Source: Acidimicrobiales bacterium
Lineage (GTDB): Bacteria > Actinomycetota > Acidimicrobiia > Acidimicrobiales > JAHWLA01
Length of the DNA stretch: 64,000 nucleotides
NCBI GenBank assembly: GCA_035536915.1
Contig: DATLNE010000032.1
Span: 67,752-131,751 of the forward strand
Direction of reading: 5' to 3'
The first letter of the stretch is position 1. Every line of letters begins with the position of its first letter. The notes below the pieces were generated by a model that saw only the letters and a program-made list of their open reading frames with translations, was not told where the DNA came from and searched no databases. This document shows, piece by piece, positions 35,667-43,665 of the stretch. The position numbers were made by a program, and so were the translations under genes.

Positions 35667-36532
35667 GCCCGGCGACCCTCGGCGGCCACCGTGGCCAGGT
35701 CTTCGACGCCGGCCACGTCCATGGCCCCTGCGTTGTAGCGGCGGCGCTGGCGCACTTCCAAGCGACGGGCGACCTGGCTCAGGGCGAAGTTCACCACGAC
35801 ATAGAAGGCGGCCACGAAGACCAGCGACTGCAGCATGTTCCCGTAGAACTCGCCGCTGAGCCGGCCCCGGCGCAACAGTTCCTCGTAGGTGATCACGTAG
35901 CCCAACGAGGTGTCCTTCAGCAGGGTCACCAACTGGCTCACGATGGCGGGCACCATGCGGCGTACGGCTTGGGGCACGATCACGGTGAACATGGCCTGCC
36001 AGTACGACAGGCCGATGGCGTAGGCGGCTTCGGACTGGCCCCGGTCGAGCGACAGGATGCCCGCCCGGAAGATCTCGGCCACCACGGCGCCGTTGTAGGC
36101 CACCAGGGCCAGCACCAGGTACCAGAACACCGGGAGCTGGATGCCGTACTTGGGCAGGCCCAGCCCCGAGAAGTAGATGAGCAGCAGCAGGGGCATGGCC
36201 CGGAAGAACTCGACCCACGCGCCCGCCGCCCATCGCACCGGCTTGTTGCGGGCCAGGCGCCCGAGGGCCAGGAAGGTGGCCAGGACCAAGGCCAACCCCA
36301 TGGCCACCATCGCCGCCTTCATGGTGTTGGCCAGCCCTGTGAGGAAGAAGCGGATGACCGAGCGCTGGGTCAGCGGCTTCCACAGCGCTTCGTCGAACTG
36401 GTTGCGGTCGGCGAGGCGCTGAACGGCGACGCCGATGACGGCGGCCACCAGCACGGCGGCGACGATCGAGGCGATCCACACCCGGCGGCGGGCCTTGGGG
36501 CCGAGGGCGTCGGCCAGCACGGTGGCGGTCAT
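35663..36532 (-). CDS. Polar amino-acid ABC transporter permease (second subunit)
   Basis: 289 residues from ATG 36532. Membrane helices surround the HisMQ-type cytoplasmic loop GQSEAAYAIGLSYWQAMFTVIVPQAVR, which contacts the ATPase. LTGLANTMKAAMVAMGLALV begins the domain. Upstream neighbours are the other permease (4-base overlap), a binding lipoprotein and an ATPase, an order like gluA-B-C-D of Corynebacterium. The substrate, probably an acidic amino acid or its amide, is inferred from that order. Confidence 0.93.
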   Translation of the reverse strand: MTATVLADALGPKARRRVWIASIVAAVLVAAVIGVAVQRLADRNQFDEALWKPLTQRSVIRFFLTGLANTMKAAMVAMGLALVLATFLALGRLARNKPVRWAAGAWVEFFRAMPLLLLIYFSGLGLPKYGIQLPVFWYLVLALVAYNGAVVAEIFRAGILSLDRGQSEAAYAIGLSYWQAMFTVIVPQAVRRMVPAIVSQLVTLLKDTSLGYVITYEELLRRGRLSGEFYGNMLQSLVFVAAFYVVVNFALSQVARRLEVRQRRRYNAGAMDVAGVEDLATVAAEGRRA

Positions 36533-37131
36533 CGTTTGATCGCCACCCGGCGCTCGACGATGCCGATGCCCCACCCCAGCGGCAGGGTCAACGTGAGATA
36601 GGCAGCGGCCGCTCCCAAGAACACCGGGATGGGCCGGGCGGTAGCGGTGTTGAGGCGGTCGGCTACCTCGGTGAGCTCCAACACGGAGATGACTGAGGCC
36701 ACCGACGAGTTGCGCACCAAGGCGCTGAGCAGGCTGCCCAGCGGCGCCACCACGGTGCGAAAGGCCTGCGGCAGCACCACGATGGTGAGCACCTGCGGGA
36801 AGGTGAGCCCGAGGGAACGGGCCGCTTCGGCCTGGCCCGTCGACACCGCGTTGATGCCGGAGCGAATGGTCTCGGCCACGAACGAACTCGTGTACATGCT
36901 GAGCACGATCACCGCGGTGACGAACGCCTCGTAGCGGATGCCGACCTTGGTGAGGCCGAAGTAGAAGAGGATGAAGTGGACGGCCAGCGGCGTGTTGCGC
37001 ACCAGCTCCACATACGTCGCCCCCGCCCATCGCAGCGGGGGAACGGGCCCGACCCGGAACGCGGCGACCACGGTGCCGATCACCACTGCCGCCGCGAACG
37101 ACAGCAGGGTAAGCGACACCGTGGTCCGCAT
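36529..37131 (-). CDS. Polar amino-acid ABC transporter permease (first subunit)
   Basis: About 200 residues from ATG 37131. TTVSLTLLSFAAAVVIGTVVA, ELVRNTPLAVHFILFYF and the coupling loop GQAEAARSLGLTFPQVLTIVVLPQAFR are the HisMQ permease. The start is uncertain: homologous sequence (FDNLGTYVEG) continues upstream to about 37174, where only CTG is available after the stop of the binding protein, and no ATG, GTG or TTG is found between. A CTG or coupled non-canonical start is possible. Confidence 0.88.
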   Translation of the reverse strand: MRTTVSLTLLSFAAAVVIGTVVAAFRVGPVPPLRWAGATYVELVRNTPLAVHFILFYFGLTKVGIRYEAFVTAVIVLSMYTSSFVAETIRSGINAVSTGQAEAARSLGLTFPQVLTIVVLPQAFRTVVAPLGSLLSALVRNSSVASVISVLELTEVADRLNTATARPIPVFLGAAAAYLTLTLPLGWGIGIVERRVAIKR

Positions 37132-37177
37132 CCCCTCGACGTAGGTGCCGAGGTTGTCGAAGACGATGTTCAGGGCG

Positions 37178-38209
37178 TTACCGCGTGGTACTGGTGGTCG
37201 ACGACGACGCGGACGACGAGCTCGTCGACGAGGACGTACCGCCCGAGCCGCCCGCCGTGGTCGACGTGCTGCTGCCGGTCGAGCCACCCGTGGTGGCGTA
37301 GCGGTCGATGCTCGGCGGCCGCGGCGTGTCGAGCCCCAGCTTGCCCAGCGTCCGCTCGAAAGCGGCAGCCCACTGGCCGTTGCGGAAGATCTCCTCCAAC
37401 CGGTCGTTGAGGAAGTCGCGGAAGGCCTGGTCGCCCTTCTTGAGGCCCACGCCGTAGGGCTCGTCGCTGAACGGCGCCTTGACCAGCTTGTAGGCGTTGT
37501 TCGACTGCGAGACCAAGCCGGCCAGGATGGTGTTGTCGGTGGTCACCGCCACCACTCGCCCGTCGCCGAGGGCTTCGGCGCACTGCGAGTAGGTGTCGAA
37601 CAGCGTGACCTCGGCGGTGGGCGCCTTGGCCCGCACGTTCTTCTCCGAGGTCGAGCCCTTGACCGTGCAGACCTTCTTGCCCGCCAGGTCGGTGACGCTC
37701 TTGATGGCATTGTCGCCGGCCTTGACCATCAGGTCCTGCTGGGCCACGAAGTACGGCCCGGCGAAGTCGACCACCTGCTTGCGGGTGTCGTTGATGGTGT
37801 AGGTGGCGATCACCAGGTCGACGCGGCCTTCTTGGATGAAGGGCTCACGGTTCTTCGACACCGCTTCGACGAACTCGATGTTCGCTTCCTGCCCGTCGAG
37901 GCGGCCGCCGTAGATGCCCTGGGCGATCAGCTTGCCGATCTCGACGTCGAAGCCCTCGATCTTGCCGGTGGTCGGGTTCTTCTGGCCGAACCCGGGCTGG
38001 TCGAACTTCACGCCGATTGTGATCTTGCCGTCGGACTGCAAGCTCGCCATGGTGCTGCCCGAGGCAAAGCTCGGACGGGCGACCTCGTCGCCGCCCTTGT
38101 CGTCTGTCGGGTTTGTAACCGCACCGCCGTCGTCGTCGTCACCGCATGCTGCACCGGTGAGGGCGACGACGAGCAACAGGGCGATGGTCCACCAACGCCG
38201 TCTCGTCAT
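37178..38209 (-). CDS. Amino-acid ABC transporter substrate-binding lipoprotein
   Basis: 343 residues from ATG 38209, preceded by AAGGAGATACAGGT. The lipobox is LTGAAC at residues about 18-23, so the protein is anchored outside the membrane. Solute-binding family 3 segments are GKIEGFDVEIGKLIAQGIYG, DLVIATYTINDTRKQVVDFAGPYF, VCTVKGST and GVGLKKGDQAFRDFLN. The C-terminal 40 residues are a Ser/Thr/Gly tail of low complexity, not part of the fold. Operon with the ATPase upstream and permeases downstream. Confidence 0.94.
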   Translation of the reverse strand: MTRRRWWTIALLLVVALTGAACGDDDDGGAVTNPTDDKGGDEVARPSFASGSTMASLQSDGKITIGVKFDQPGFGQKNPTTGKIEGFDVEIGKLIAQGIYGGRLDGQEANIEFVEAVSKNREPFIQEGRVDLVIATYTINDTRKQVVDFAGPYFVAQQDLMVKAGDNAIKSVTDLAGKKVCTVKGSTSEKNVRAKAPTAEVTLFDTYSQCAEALGDGRVVAVTTDNTILAGLVSQSNNAYKLVKAPFSDEPYGVGLKKGDQAFRDFLNDRLEEIFRNGQWAAAFERTLGKLGLDTPRPPSIDRYATTGGSTGSSTSTTAGGSGGTSSSTSSSSASSSTTSTTR

Positions 38210-38225
38210 ACCTGTATCTCCTTTG

Positions 38226-38966
38226 TCAATGGCTGAGGATCTTCGAGAGGAAGTCGCGAGCCCGTTCCGTCTTGGCCTGCGCGAAGAACTCTTCGGGCGG
38301 CGACATTTCAAGTACCTGTCCGCCGTCCATGAACACCACTTGTTGGGCCGCCGACCGGGCGAAGCCCATCTCGTGGCTGACCACGATCATCGTCTTGCCC
38401 TCTGACGCCAGCTCCAACATGACGTCGAGGACCTCCTTGATCATCTCGGGGTCGAGGGCCGAGGTGGGCTCGTCGAACATGAGGACCTTGGGCTCCATGG
38501 CCAGCGCCCGGGCGATGGCCGCCCGCTGCTGCTGCCCGCCGGAGAGCTCGGCCGGGTAGCGGTCGGCCTTGTCGGCGATGCCGACCCGCTCCAGCAGTTG
38601 CATGGCCCGTTCCTTGGCCTCTTTCTTCGACAACCCCCGCACCTTTGTGGGGCCGAGGGTGACGTTGGCGAGCACGCTCTTGTGGGCGAAGAGGTTGAAC
38701 GACTGGAACACCATGCCCACGTCGGCCCGCAGCTTGGCCAGGGCCTTGCCTTCCTCGGGCAGGGCAACGCCGTCGATGGTGATGGTGCCGCTGTCGATGG
38801 GCTCCAGCCGGTTGATGCACCGGCACAGCGTCGACTTGCCCGAGCCCGACGGGCCGACCACGACGACGACGTCGCCACGGTTGACGACGAGGTCGACGTC
38901 CTTCAGGACGTGGAGGTCACCAAAGGACTTGTTGACTTTCTCGACGACGACAAGCGGGCTCCCCAT
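38226..38966 (-). CDS. glnQ: Polar amino-acid ABC transporter ATPase
   Basis: 246 residues. Walker A GPSGSGKSTLCRCIN, Q-loop MVFQSFNLFAH, signature LSGGQQQRAAIARALAM, Walker B VLMFDEPTSALDPEM and switch His in VVSHEMGFAR. It powers amino-acid import and is first in a four-gene operon, 16 bases before the binding-protein gene. The family is GlnQ/GluA-like. Confidence 0.95.
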   Translation of the reverse strand: MGSPLVVVEKVNKSFGDLHVLKDVDLVVNRGDVVVVVGPSGSGKSTLCRCINRLEPIDSGTITIDGVALPEEGKALAKLRADVGMVFQSFNLFAHKSVLANVTLGPTKVRGLSKKEAKERAMQLLERVGIADKADRYPAELSGGQQQRAAIARALAMEPKVLMFDEPTSALDPEMIKEVLDVMLELASEGKTMIVVSHEMGFARSAAQQVVFMDGGQVLEMSPPEEFFAQAKTERARDFLSKILSH

Positions 38967-39005
38967 TCGCCGCGGACCCTACCCCGTTCGAGGGCCGTCG
39001 CATCG

Positions 39006-41105
39006 TCAGGACTTGAAGAGGAAGTCTTCTTCGTCGGCGTCCACCAGGGCGCGCACCTCCTCGGCCAGCACCGGGTGCTGCTCCAAGAAGGGGTCGCCGT
39101 CGACCACCCGGAAGGCCAGTTCGCGGGCCTGGACCACCATCTGCTTGTCGCGCCGGAGCGACGCCAGCTTGAGGTCGGAACGGCCTTTCTGGCGAGCGCC
39201 CCGAATCGTGCCCGCCCCTCGTAGGTCGAGGTCGACCTCCGCCAGCTCGAAGCCGTCGGTGGTGCGTTCGACGGCGGCCAGGCGCTCGCTCTCGGCGTCG
39301 CCCAGGAGGTAGCACCAACTGCGGGCCGACCCCCGGCCGACCCGGCCCCGGAGCTGGTGGAGCTGGGCGATGCCGAAGCGGTCGGCGTCCTCGATGACCA
39401 TGACGGTGGCGTTGGGCACGTCGACGCCGACCTCGATGACGGTGGTGGCCACCAGCACGTCGACCTCGCCTCGGCGGAAGGCGGCCATCACCGGTTCCTT
39501 GTCGGCCGGGCGCATCTGCCCGTGCAGCAGGCCGAGGCGCAGGTCGGCCAGCACCTCGGTGCGCAGCCGCTCGTATTCCTCGATGGCCGACTTGGCCTGC
39601 ACCCGCTCGGACTCATCGACCAATGGGCACACCACGTACGCCTGGCGGCCCGCGGCCACCTCCTCCTTGACCCGGCTCCAGGCCTCGGCCTCCTCCAGCG
39701 GCCCCCGGGCCCACACGGTGGTGATCGCGGTGCGGCCGGGCGGGAGCTCGTCGAGCACGGTCATGTCGAGGTCGCCGTAGACGGTCATGGCCGCCGTGCG
39801 CGGGATCGGCGTGGCCGTCATCACCAGCACGTCGGGGTCGTCGCCCTTGCCCCGCAAGGCGGCCCGCTGCTCCACGCCGAAACGGTGCTGCTCGTCGATG
39901 ACCACCAGGCCGAGGCGCTTGAAGGCGACCTGTTCGGTGAGCAGGGCATGGGTGCCGATGAGGATGTCGACCTGCCCGGCTGTCAACGCCGCGTGCAGCT
40001 TGGTGCGTTCCGACGCCGTAGTGCGGTTGGTGAGGAGCTCGACCCGCAGCGGCCGTTCCTCGAACAACGACCCGCCCGCGTCGGGCACGGTGAGGTCGGC
40101 CAGCAGGGCGCGCACGGCGACGTGGTGCTGTTCGGCCAGCACTTCGGTGGGGGCCATGAAGGCGCCTTGGTGGCCGCCCTGCACGGCGGTGAGCAGCGCG
40201 CTTACCGCCACCACGGTCTTGCCAGAACCCACGTCGCCTTGGAGGAGGCGGTGCATGGGGTGCGGCCCCGCCATGTCGGCTTCGACCTCTGCGATGGCCC
40301 GCCGCTGGGCGTTGGTGAGCGGGAACGGGAGGCGCTGGTGGAAGCGGGGCACCAGTTCGCCTTCGACGGTGTGGCGGATGCCCTTCGACTCCCGCTCCAA
40401 GGCCCGCTTGCGCAGCACGAGGGTCATCTGCAGGCGGAACAGTTCGTCGAAAGCCAGGCGGCGGCGCGCGGCGTAGGCGGCGTCGAGCGACTCGGGCTGA
40501 TGGATTTGGGAGAAGGCCCAGGTGCGATCGGCCAGGTCGAACTCGTCATTGGCCGCGGCGGGGAGCGGGTCGGCGAAGTCGCCCGCCCGGGCCAAGGCCT
40601 CCTCCACCCACGCCGCGACCTCCCACGTGACCAGGCCCGCCTTCTCCGACTGCGGGTACATGGGCACGATGCGGCCGGTACGGTCGCCGATGAGGTCGAC
40701 GAGCGGGTTGGCCATCTGGCGGCGGCCCTTGTAGACGTCGAGCTTGCCGAAGAAGACCGCGGTGGTGCCGACCGGCAGTTGCTTGGCCCGCCACGACTGG
40801 TTGAAGAACGTGCAGCGCAGGTAGGCGGTGCCGTCGTAGACCTCGACCTCGGCGATGGCCCGGCCCTGGCGGCTGCGGCGGGCGCTGCTGCGCTTGACCT
40901 CGGCCACGACCATGGCCTCCTCCCCCACGGCCAGCTCGCCGATGGCCACCTGCGCGGTGCGGTCGACGTAGCGCCGCGGGTAGTGGGTGAGCAGGTCGTA
41001 GACCGTCTCGATGCCCACCTCTTTGAGGGCGTCGGCCCGCTTGGCTCCCACCCCGCGCAACTCGGTGACAGCGATGTTGGCCAGCTGCTGCAGGCTCCTC
41101 GCCAC
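39006..41105 (-). CDS. recG: ATP-dependent DNA helicase RecG
   Basis: 699 residues. The N-terminal wedge/OB domain (LTHYPRRYVDRT, GRAIAEVEVYDGTAYLRCTFF) precedes helicase motifs: Walker A LLQGDVGSGKTVVA, GTHALLTEQV, DEQHRFGVEQR, TATPIPRT, ATTVIEVGVDVPNATVM and HQLRGRVGRG. RecG reverses stalled forks and branches Holliday junctions. It lies downstream of the DAK2 gene, with a perfect 23-base inverted repeat between them. Confidence 0.96.
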   Translation of the reverse strand: MARSLQQLANIAVTELRGVGAKRADALKEVGIETVYDLLTHYPRRYVDRTAQVAIGELAVGEEAMVVAEVKRSSARRSRQGRAIAEVEVYDGTAYLRCTFFNQSWRAKQLPVGTTAVFFGKLDVYKGRRQMANPLVDLIGDRTGRIVPMYPQSEKAGLVTWEVAAWVEEALARAGDFADPLPAAANDEFDLADRTWAFSQIHQPESLDAAYAARRRLAFDELFRLQMTLVLRKRALERESKGIRHTVEGELVPRFHQRLPFPLTNAQRRAIAEVEADMAGPHPMHRLLQGDVGSGKTVVAVSALLTAVQGGHQGAFMAPTEVLAEQHHVAVRALLADLTVPDAGGSLFEERPLRVELLTNRTTASERTKLHAALTAGQVDILIGTHALLTEQVAFKRLGLVVIDEQHRFGVEQRAALRGKGDDPDVLVMTATPIPRTAAMTVYGDLDMTVLDELPPGRTAITTVWARGPLEEAEAWSRVKEEVAAGRQAYVVCPLVDESERVQAKSAIEEYERLRTEVLADLRLGLLHGQMRPADKEPVMAAFRRGEVDVLVATTVIEVGVDVPNATVMVIEDADRFGIAQLHQLRGRVGRGSARSWCYLLGDAESERLAAVERTTDGFELAEVDLDLRGAGTIRGARQKGRSDLKLASLRRDKQMVVQARELAFRVVDGDPFLEQHPVLAEEVRALVDADEEDFLFKS

Positions 41106-41118
41106 GGCCGGCTACCCG

Positions 41119-41168
41119 GTTCTGGTCCGGGAATCCGGCGCCACCGCGCCGGATTCCCGGACCAGAAC
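41119..41168. repeat. Perfect 23-base inverted repeat between DAK2 gene and recG
   Basis: Arms 41119-41141 and 41146-41168 match without error around a four-base CACC loop. It would form a very stable hairpin. No T tract follows on the minus strand, so simple intrinsic termination is doubtful. It could be a terminator, a dispersed palindromic element, or an attenuator before recG. Confidence 0.85.
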
Positions 41169-41181
41169 GGTCAGGTGGGGC

Positions 41182-42804
41182 TCACTCAATGCTGAACAGG
41201 TAGGGGTAGAGCGGCTGGCCGCCGTGGTGCACCTCGAAGGTCACGTCGGGGCGGTGCTCACGGAGCCACTCGGTGATGCGCCGGGTGTCGGCGGCCGACG
41301 ACCCCTCGCCTTCGATCACGGAGACGATCTCGTGGTCGTCGCCGATGAGGTGGTCGAGCAGGCTGGTGGCGGCCTCGGCCAACGTCGGTGCCACCGACTC
41401 GATGCGCTTGCTCGACAACCCCAGCCAGTCGCCTTCTGTGATCTCGCCGGAGTCGCGCACGGCCCGGGTGACCTCGCCGCTGACCACCCGTCCGGCGGCC
41501 TCGCCCATCGACGTGGCGTTGGCCTCGGCGGTGGCCTCGGGGTCGTACTCCAGCAAGGCGGCGAAGCCCTGGGCGATCCCCGTGGTGGGCACCACCGACA
41601 CCGGCTTGGAGGCCAGGGGGGCCACCTGCTCGGCCACCGGGATGATGTTCTTGTTGTTGGGCAGGATCACCACCTGCTCCCCCGGTGCCGCCTCGACCGC
41701 TTCGAGGATCTGGGCCGTCGAGGGGTTCATCGACTGGCCGCCCGCCACCACCTTCTGCACCCCGAGCGAGTGGAAGATGCGCCGGATCCCCTCGCCCGTG
41801 CCGACCGCCACCACTGCGGTGGGCACCGGATCGTGCGCGGGTTCTTCGACGGGCACGGCCGCGGCCTCGCGCACCCAGCGCTCCTCCTCCACCTGCTCGT
41901 GGAGGTCGGTGACCCGAATGTTGCGGGGCCGCCCGCAGTCCATGGCCGCTTCGATGGAAGCGCCGATGTCGTCGGTGTGGATGTGGCAGTTCCAGATGCC
42001 GTCGCCGCCGACCACCACGATGGAGTCGCCGATGCCCGCCCACACGTCCTTGAACGCCGGGATCGTCTCGTCGGGCGCTTCGAGGAAATACATGACCTCG
42101 TAGCGCAGGTCGCTGTCGCCGTCGTGCATCGGCGCCGCCGGCGCCGACGAGTCGACGAGGCCGGTGACGGCGGGCGCCTCGGGCAGCGGGCGGCCCGCCA
42201 CCACGTGGAGGAAGGCGTCGAGCAGGAGCAGGAAGCCCGCGCCGCCTGCGTCGACCACGCCAGCCTGCTTCAGCACGGGCAGCAGTTCCGGCGTGTTGTC
42301 GAGCGCGACCTGCCCCCCCTTCTTGGCGGCGTCGAGCACGTCGACCAAGGCGGCCCCGCCGTCGGCCGCGGCATGGGCGGCAGCGGCCGCTTCCTTGACG
42401 ACGGTGAGGATGGTGCCCTCGACCGGGCGCATCACCGCCTCGTAGGCCGCGGTCGAGGCGTTGCCCAGGGCGGCGGCCACGTCGGCGGCGCCCGCGGCGT
42501 CGACCCCCTTGCACCCGTCAGCCAGCGCCCGCAGGATCTGCGACAGGATCACCCCGGAGTTGCCCCGGGCGCCCATCAGTGCCCCGTGGCTGATGGCCTT
42601 GCAGGTCGACACCATGTCGTCGGCCGCCGCGCACTCCTTGACGACCTCCTCCAAGGTGAGGGCCATGTTGGTGCCGGTGTCGCCGTCGGGGACGGGGTAG
42701 ACGTTGAGCCGGTTGACGGCGTCCTGGTGGGCCCGCAAGGCGTCGCGGTAGCCGGTCACCACATCGCGCAGGTGCCCCGCTGCCAGCCGCTCGAGCGTCT
42801 CCAT
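41182..42804 (-). CDS. DAK2-domain fatty-acid-kinase-like protein (YloV/FakA type)
   Basis: 540 residues from ATG 42804; the frame extends upstream but the family begins LERLAAGHLRDVV. The DAK2 nucleotide site is NVYPVPDGDTGTNMALTL with GARGNSGVILSQIL and DAGGAGFLLLLDAF. Two further domains follow, ending in the DegV-like segment EVHHGGQPLYPYLFSIE. In Firmicutes FakA phosphorylates fatty acids held by a DegV-type FakB protein. No separate DegV gene is in view. Placement next to recG and rpmB is conserved in many bacteria. Confidence 0.92.
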   Translation of the reverse strand: METLERLAAGHLRDVVTGYRDALRAHQDAVNRLNVYPVPDGDTGTNMALTLEEVVKECAAADDMVSTCKAISHGALMGARGNSGVILSQILRALADGCKGVDAAGAADVAAALGNASTAAYEAVMRPVEGTILTVVKEAAAAAHAAADGGAALVDVLDAAKKGGQVALDNTPELLPVLKQAGVVDAGGAGFLLLLDAFLHVVAGRPLPEAPAVTGLVDSSAPAAPMHDGDSDLRYEVMYFLEAPDETIPAFKDVWAGIGDSIVVVGGDGIWNCHIHTDDIGASIEAAMDCGRPRNIRVTDLHEQVEEERWVREAAAVPVEEPAHDPVPTAVVAVGTGEGIRRIFHSLGVQKVVAGGQSMNPSTAQILEAVEAAPGEQVVILPNNKNIIPVAEQVAPLASKPVSVVPTTGIAQGFAALLEYDPEATAEANATSMGEAAGRVVSGEVTRAVRDSGEITEGDWLGLSSKRIESVAPTLAEAATSLLDHLIGDDHEIVSVIEGEGSSAADTRRITEWLREHRPDVTFEVHHGGQPLYPYLFSIE

Positions 42805-42864
42805 GTGGGGGGATGCTAACCTGCACCGGTTCCCCGGCAGTCCCCCTACAGGAGCGTGCGCGTC

Positions 42865-43059
42865 ATGGCAGCGGTGTGCGAGGTATGCGGCAAGCATCCC
42901 TCATTCGGCATGAGCATCAGCCACTCGCACCGGCGCACCAAGCGTCGGTGGAATCCCAACATCCAGCGGGTGCGCGCCATCGTCAACGGCGCCCCCAAGC
43001 GCATGCACGTCTGCACCTCGTGCATCCGGGCGGGCAAGATCCAGAAGGCGGCGCACTAA
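42865..43059 (+). CDS. rpmB: 50S ribosomal protein L28
   Basis: 64 residues from ATG 42865; an in-frame GTG nine bases earlier overlaps the ribosome-binding AGGAG and is rejected. [28 protein letters not shown]-type opening and [13 protein letters not shown] show the zinc-binding (C+) form. It is divergent from the DAK2 gene and ends seven bases before the convergent cyclic-nucleotide-binding gene. Confidence 0.96.
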   Translation: MAAVCEVCGKHPSFGMSISHSHRRTKRRWNPNIQRVRAIVNGAPKRMHVCTSCIRAGKIQKAAH

Positions 43060-43066
43060 CTCCGCT

Positions 43067-43486
43067 TCAGCTCCGGGAGTCGAACTCTTGAAGGCGGCGG
43101 GCCATGCCCACCATGACCTTGTTCGACAACGAGGGGATCGTCGCCAGGAGGCCGTGAAACGACGGCTGCGTCAGCACGAACACCCGCATGGCGGTCGACG
43201 CCGTGACCGTGGCGTTGCGCGGTGACTTGTCGAGCAGCGCCAGTTCGCCGAAGAAATTGCCCGCGCCGACTGTGCCCACGTCCTTGCCGTCCCGGGTGAC
43301 GGCGGCCTTGCCCTCGACCACCACGAAGAAGTCGCGGCCCGAAGCGCCCTGCTTGATGAGCGTCTCGCCCGCCGGGACGTCGAGCTCCTCGGCCTGACGA
43401 GCGATCATCTCCAGCTCCTTCTTGGAGCAAGCGCTGAACATGGGGACGCGGGCCAGGTGCTCCAGGTAGTCCTTCTTGCGAGCCAC
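43067..43486 (-). CDS. Stand-alone cyclic-nucleotide-binding domain protein
   Basis: 139 residues from GTG 43486, with AAGGAGG seven bases upstream; an open frame continues to 43567 without family similarity. The beta-roll ends in a complete phosphate-binding cassette, FFGELALLDKSPRNATVTA, with Glu81 and Arg90 that bind the cyclic phosphate. No DNA-binding or catalytic domain is attached, so it may act by protein contact. A CRP-type palindrome lies 61 bases upstream, and a class III cyclase is encoded 4.3 kb away. Confidence 0.88.
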   Translation of the reverse strand: MARKKDYLEHLARVPMFSACSKKELEMIARQAEELDVPAGETLIKQGASGRDFFVVVEGKAAVTRDGKDVGTVGAGNFFGELALLDKSPRNATVTASTAMRVFVLTQPSFHGLLATIPSLSNKVMVGMARRLQEFDSRS

Positions 43487-43546
43487 GACGGGCCTCCTTG
43501 CGAGGGGAAAAGCGCATGCTCCCCGCAATTGCCGGTTCTTGGCAAT

Positions 43547-43564
43547 AGTGTGACTTTCGTCACA
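43547..43564. promoter_or_regulatory. CRP/FNR-type palindromic operator
   Basis: GTGTGACTTTCGTCACAC, a perfect inverted repeat that includes the classic TGTGA-N6-TCACA. It lies between the divergent cyclic-nucleotide-binding gene (start 43486) and the giant secreted protein (start 43666), so a Crp-like factor could govern either or both. Confidence 0.6.
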
Positions 43565-43665
43565 CATCCCAGTTGAAACTGGAAAGTTCTGAGCGAACAG
43601 TCCACCCTTACCCAGGGGATTGCTGGGTGCTCCGCTGGGGAGCCAAGAGGGGCAGGGGTATCCGA

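Noticed and set aside
39357-41195. 612-codon plus-strand frame
   Set aside because: Antisense to recG, whose helicase motifs are complete.
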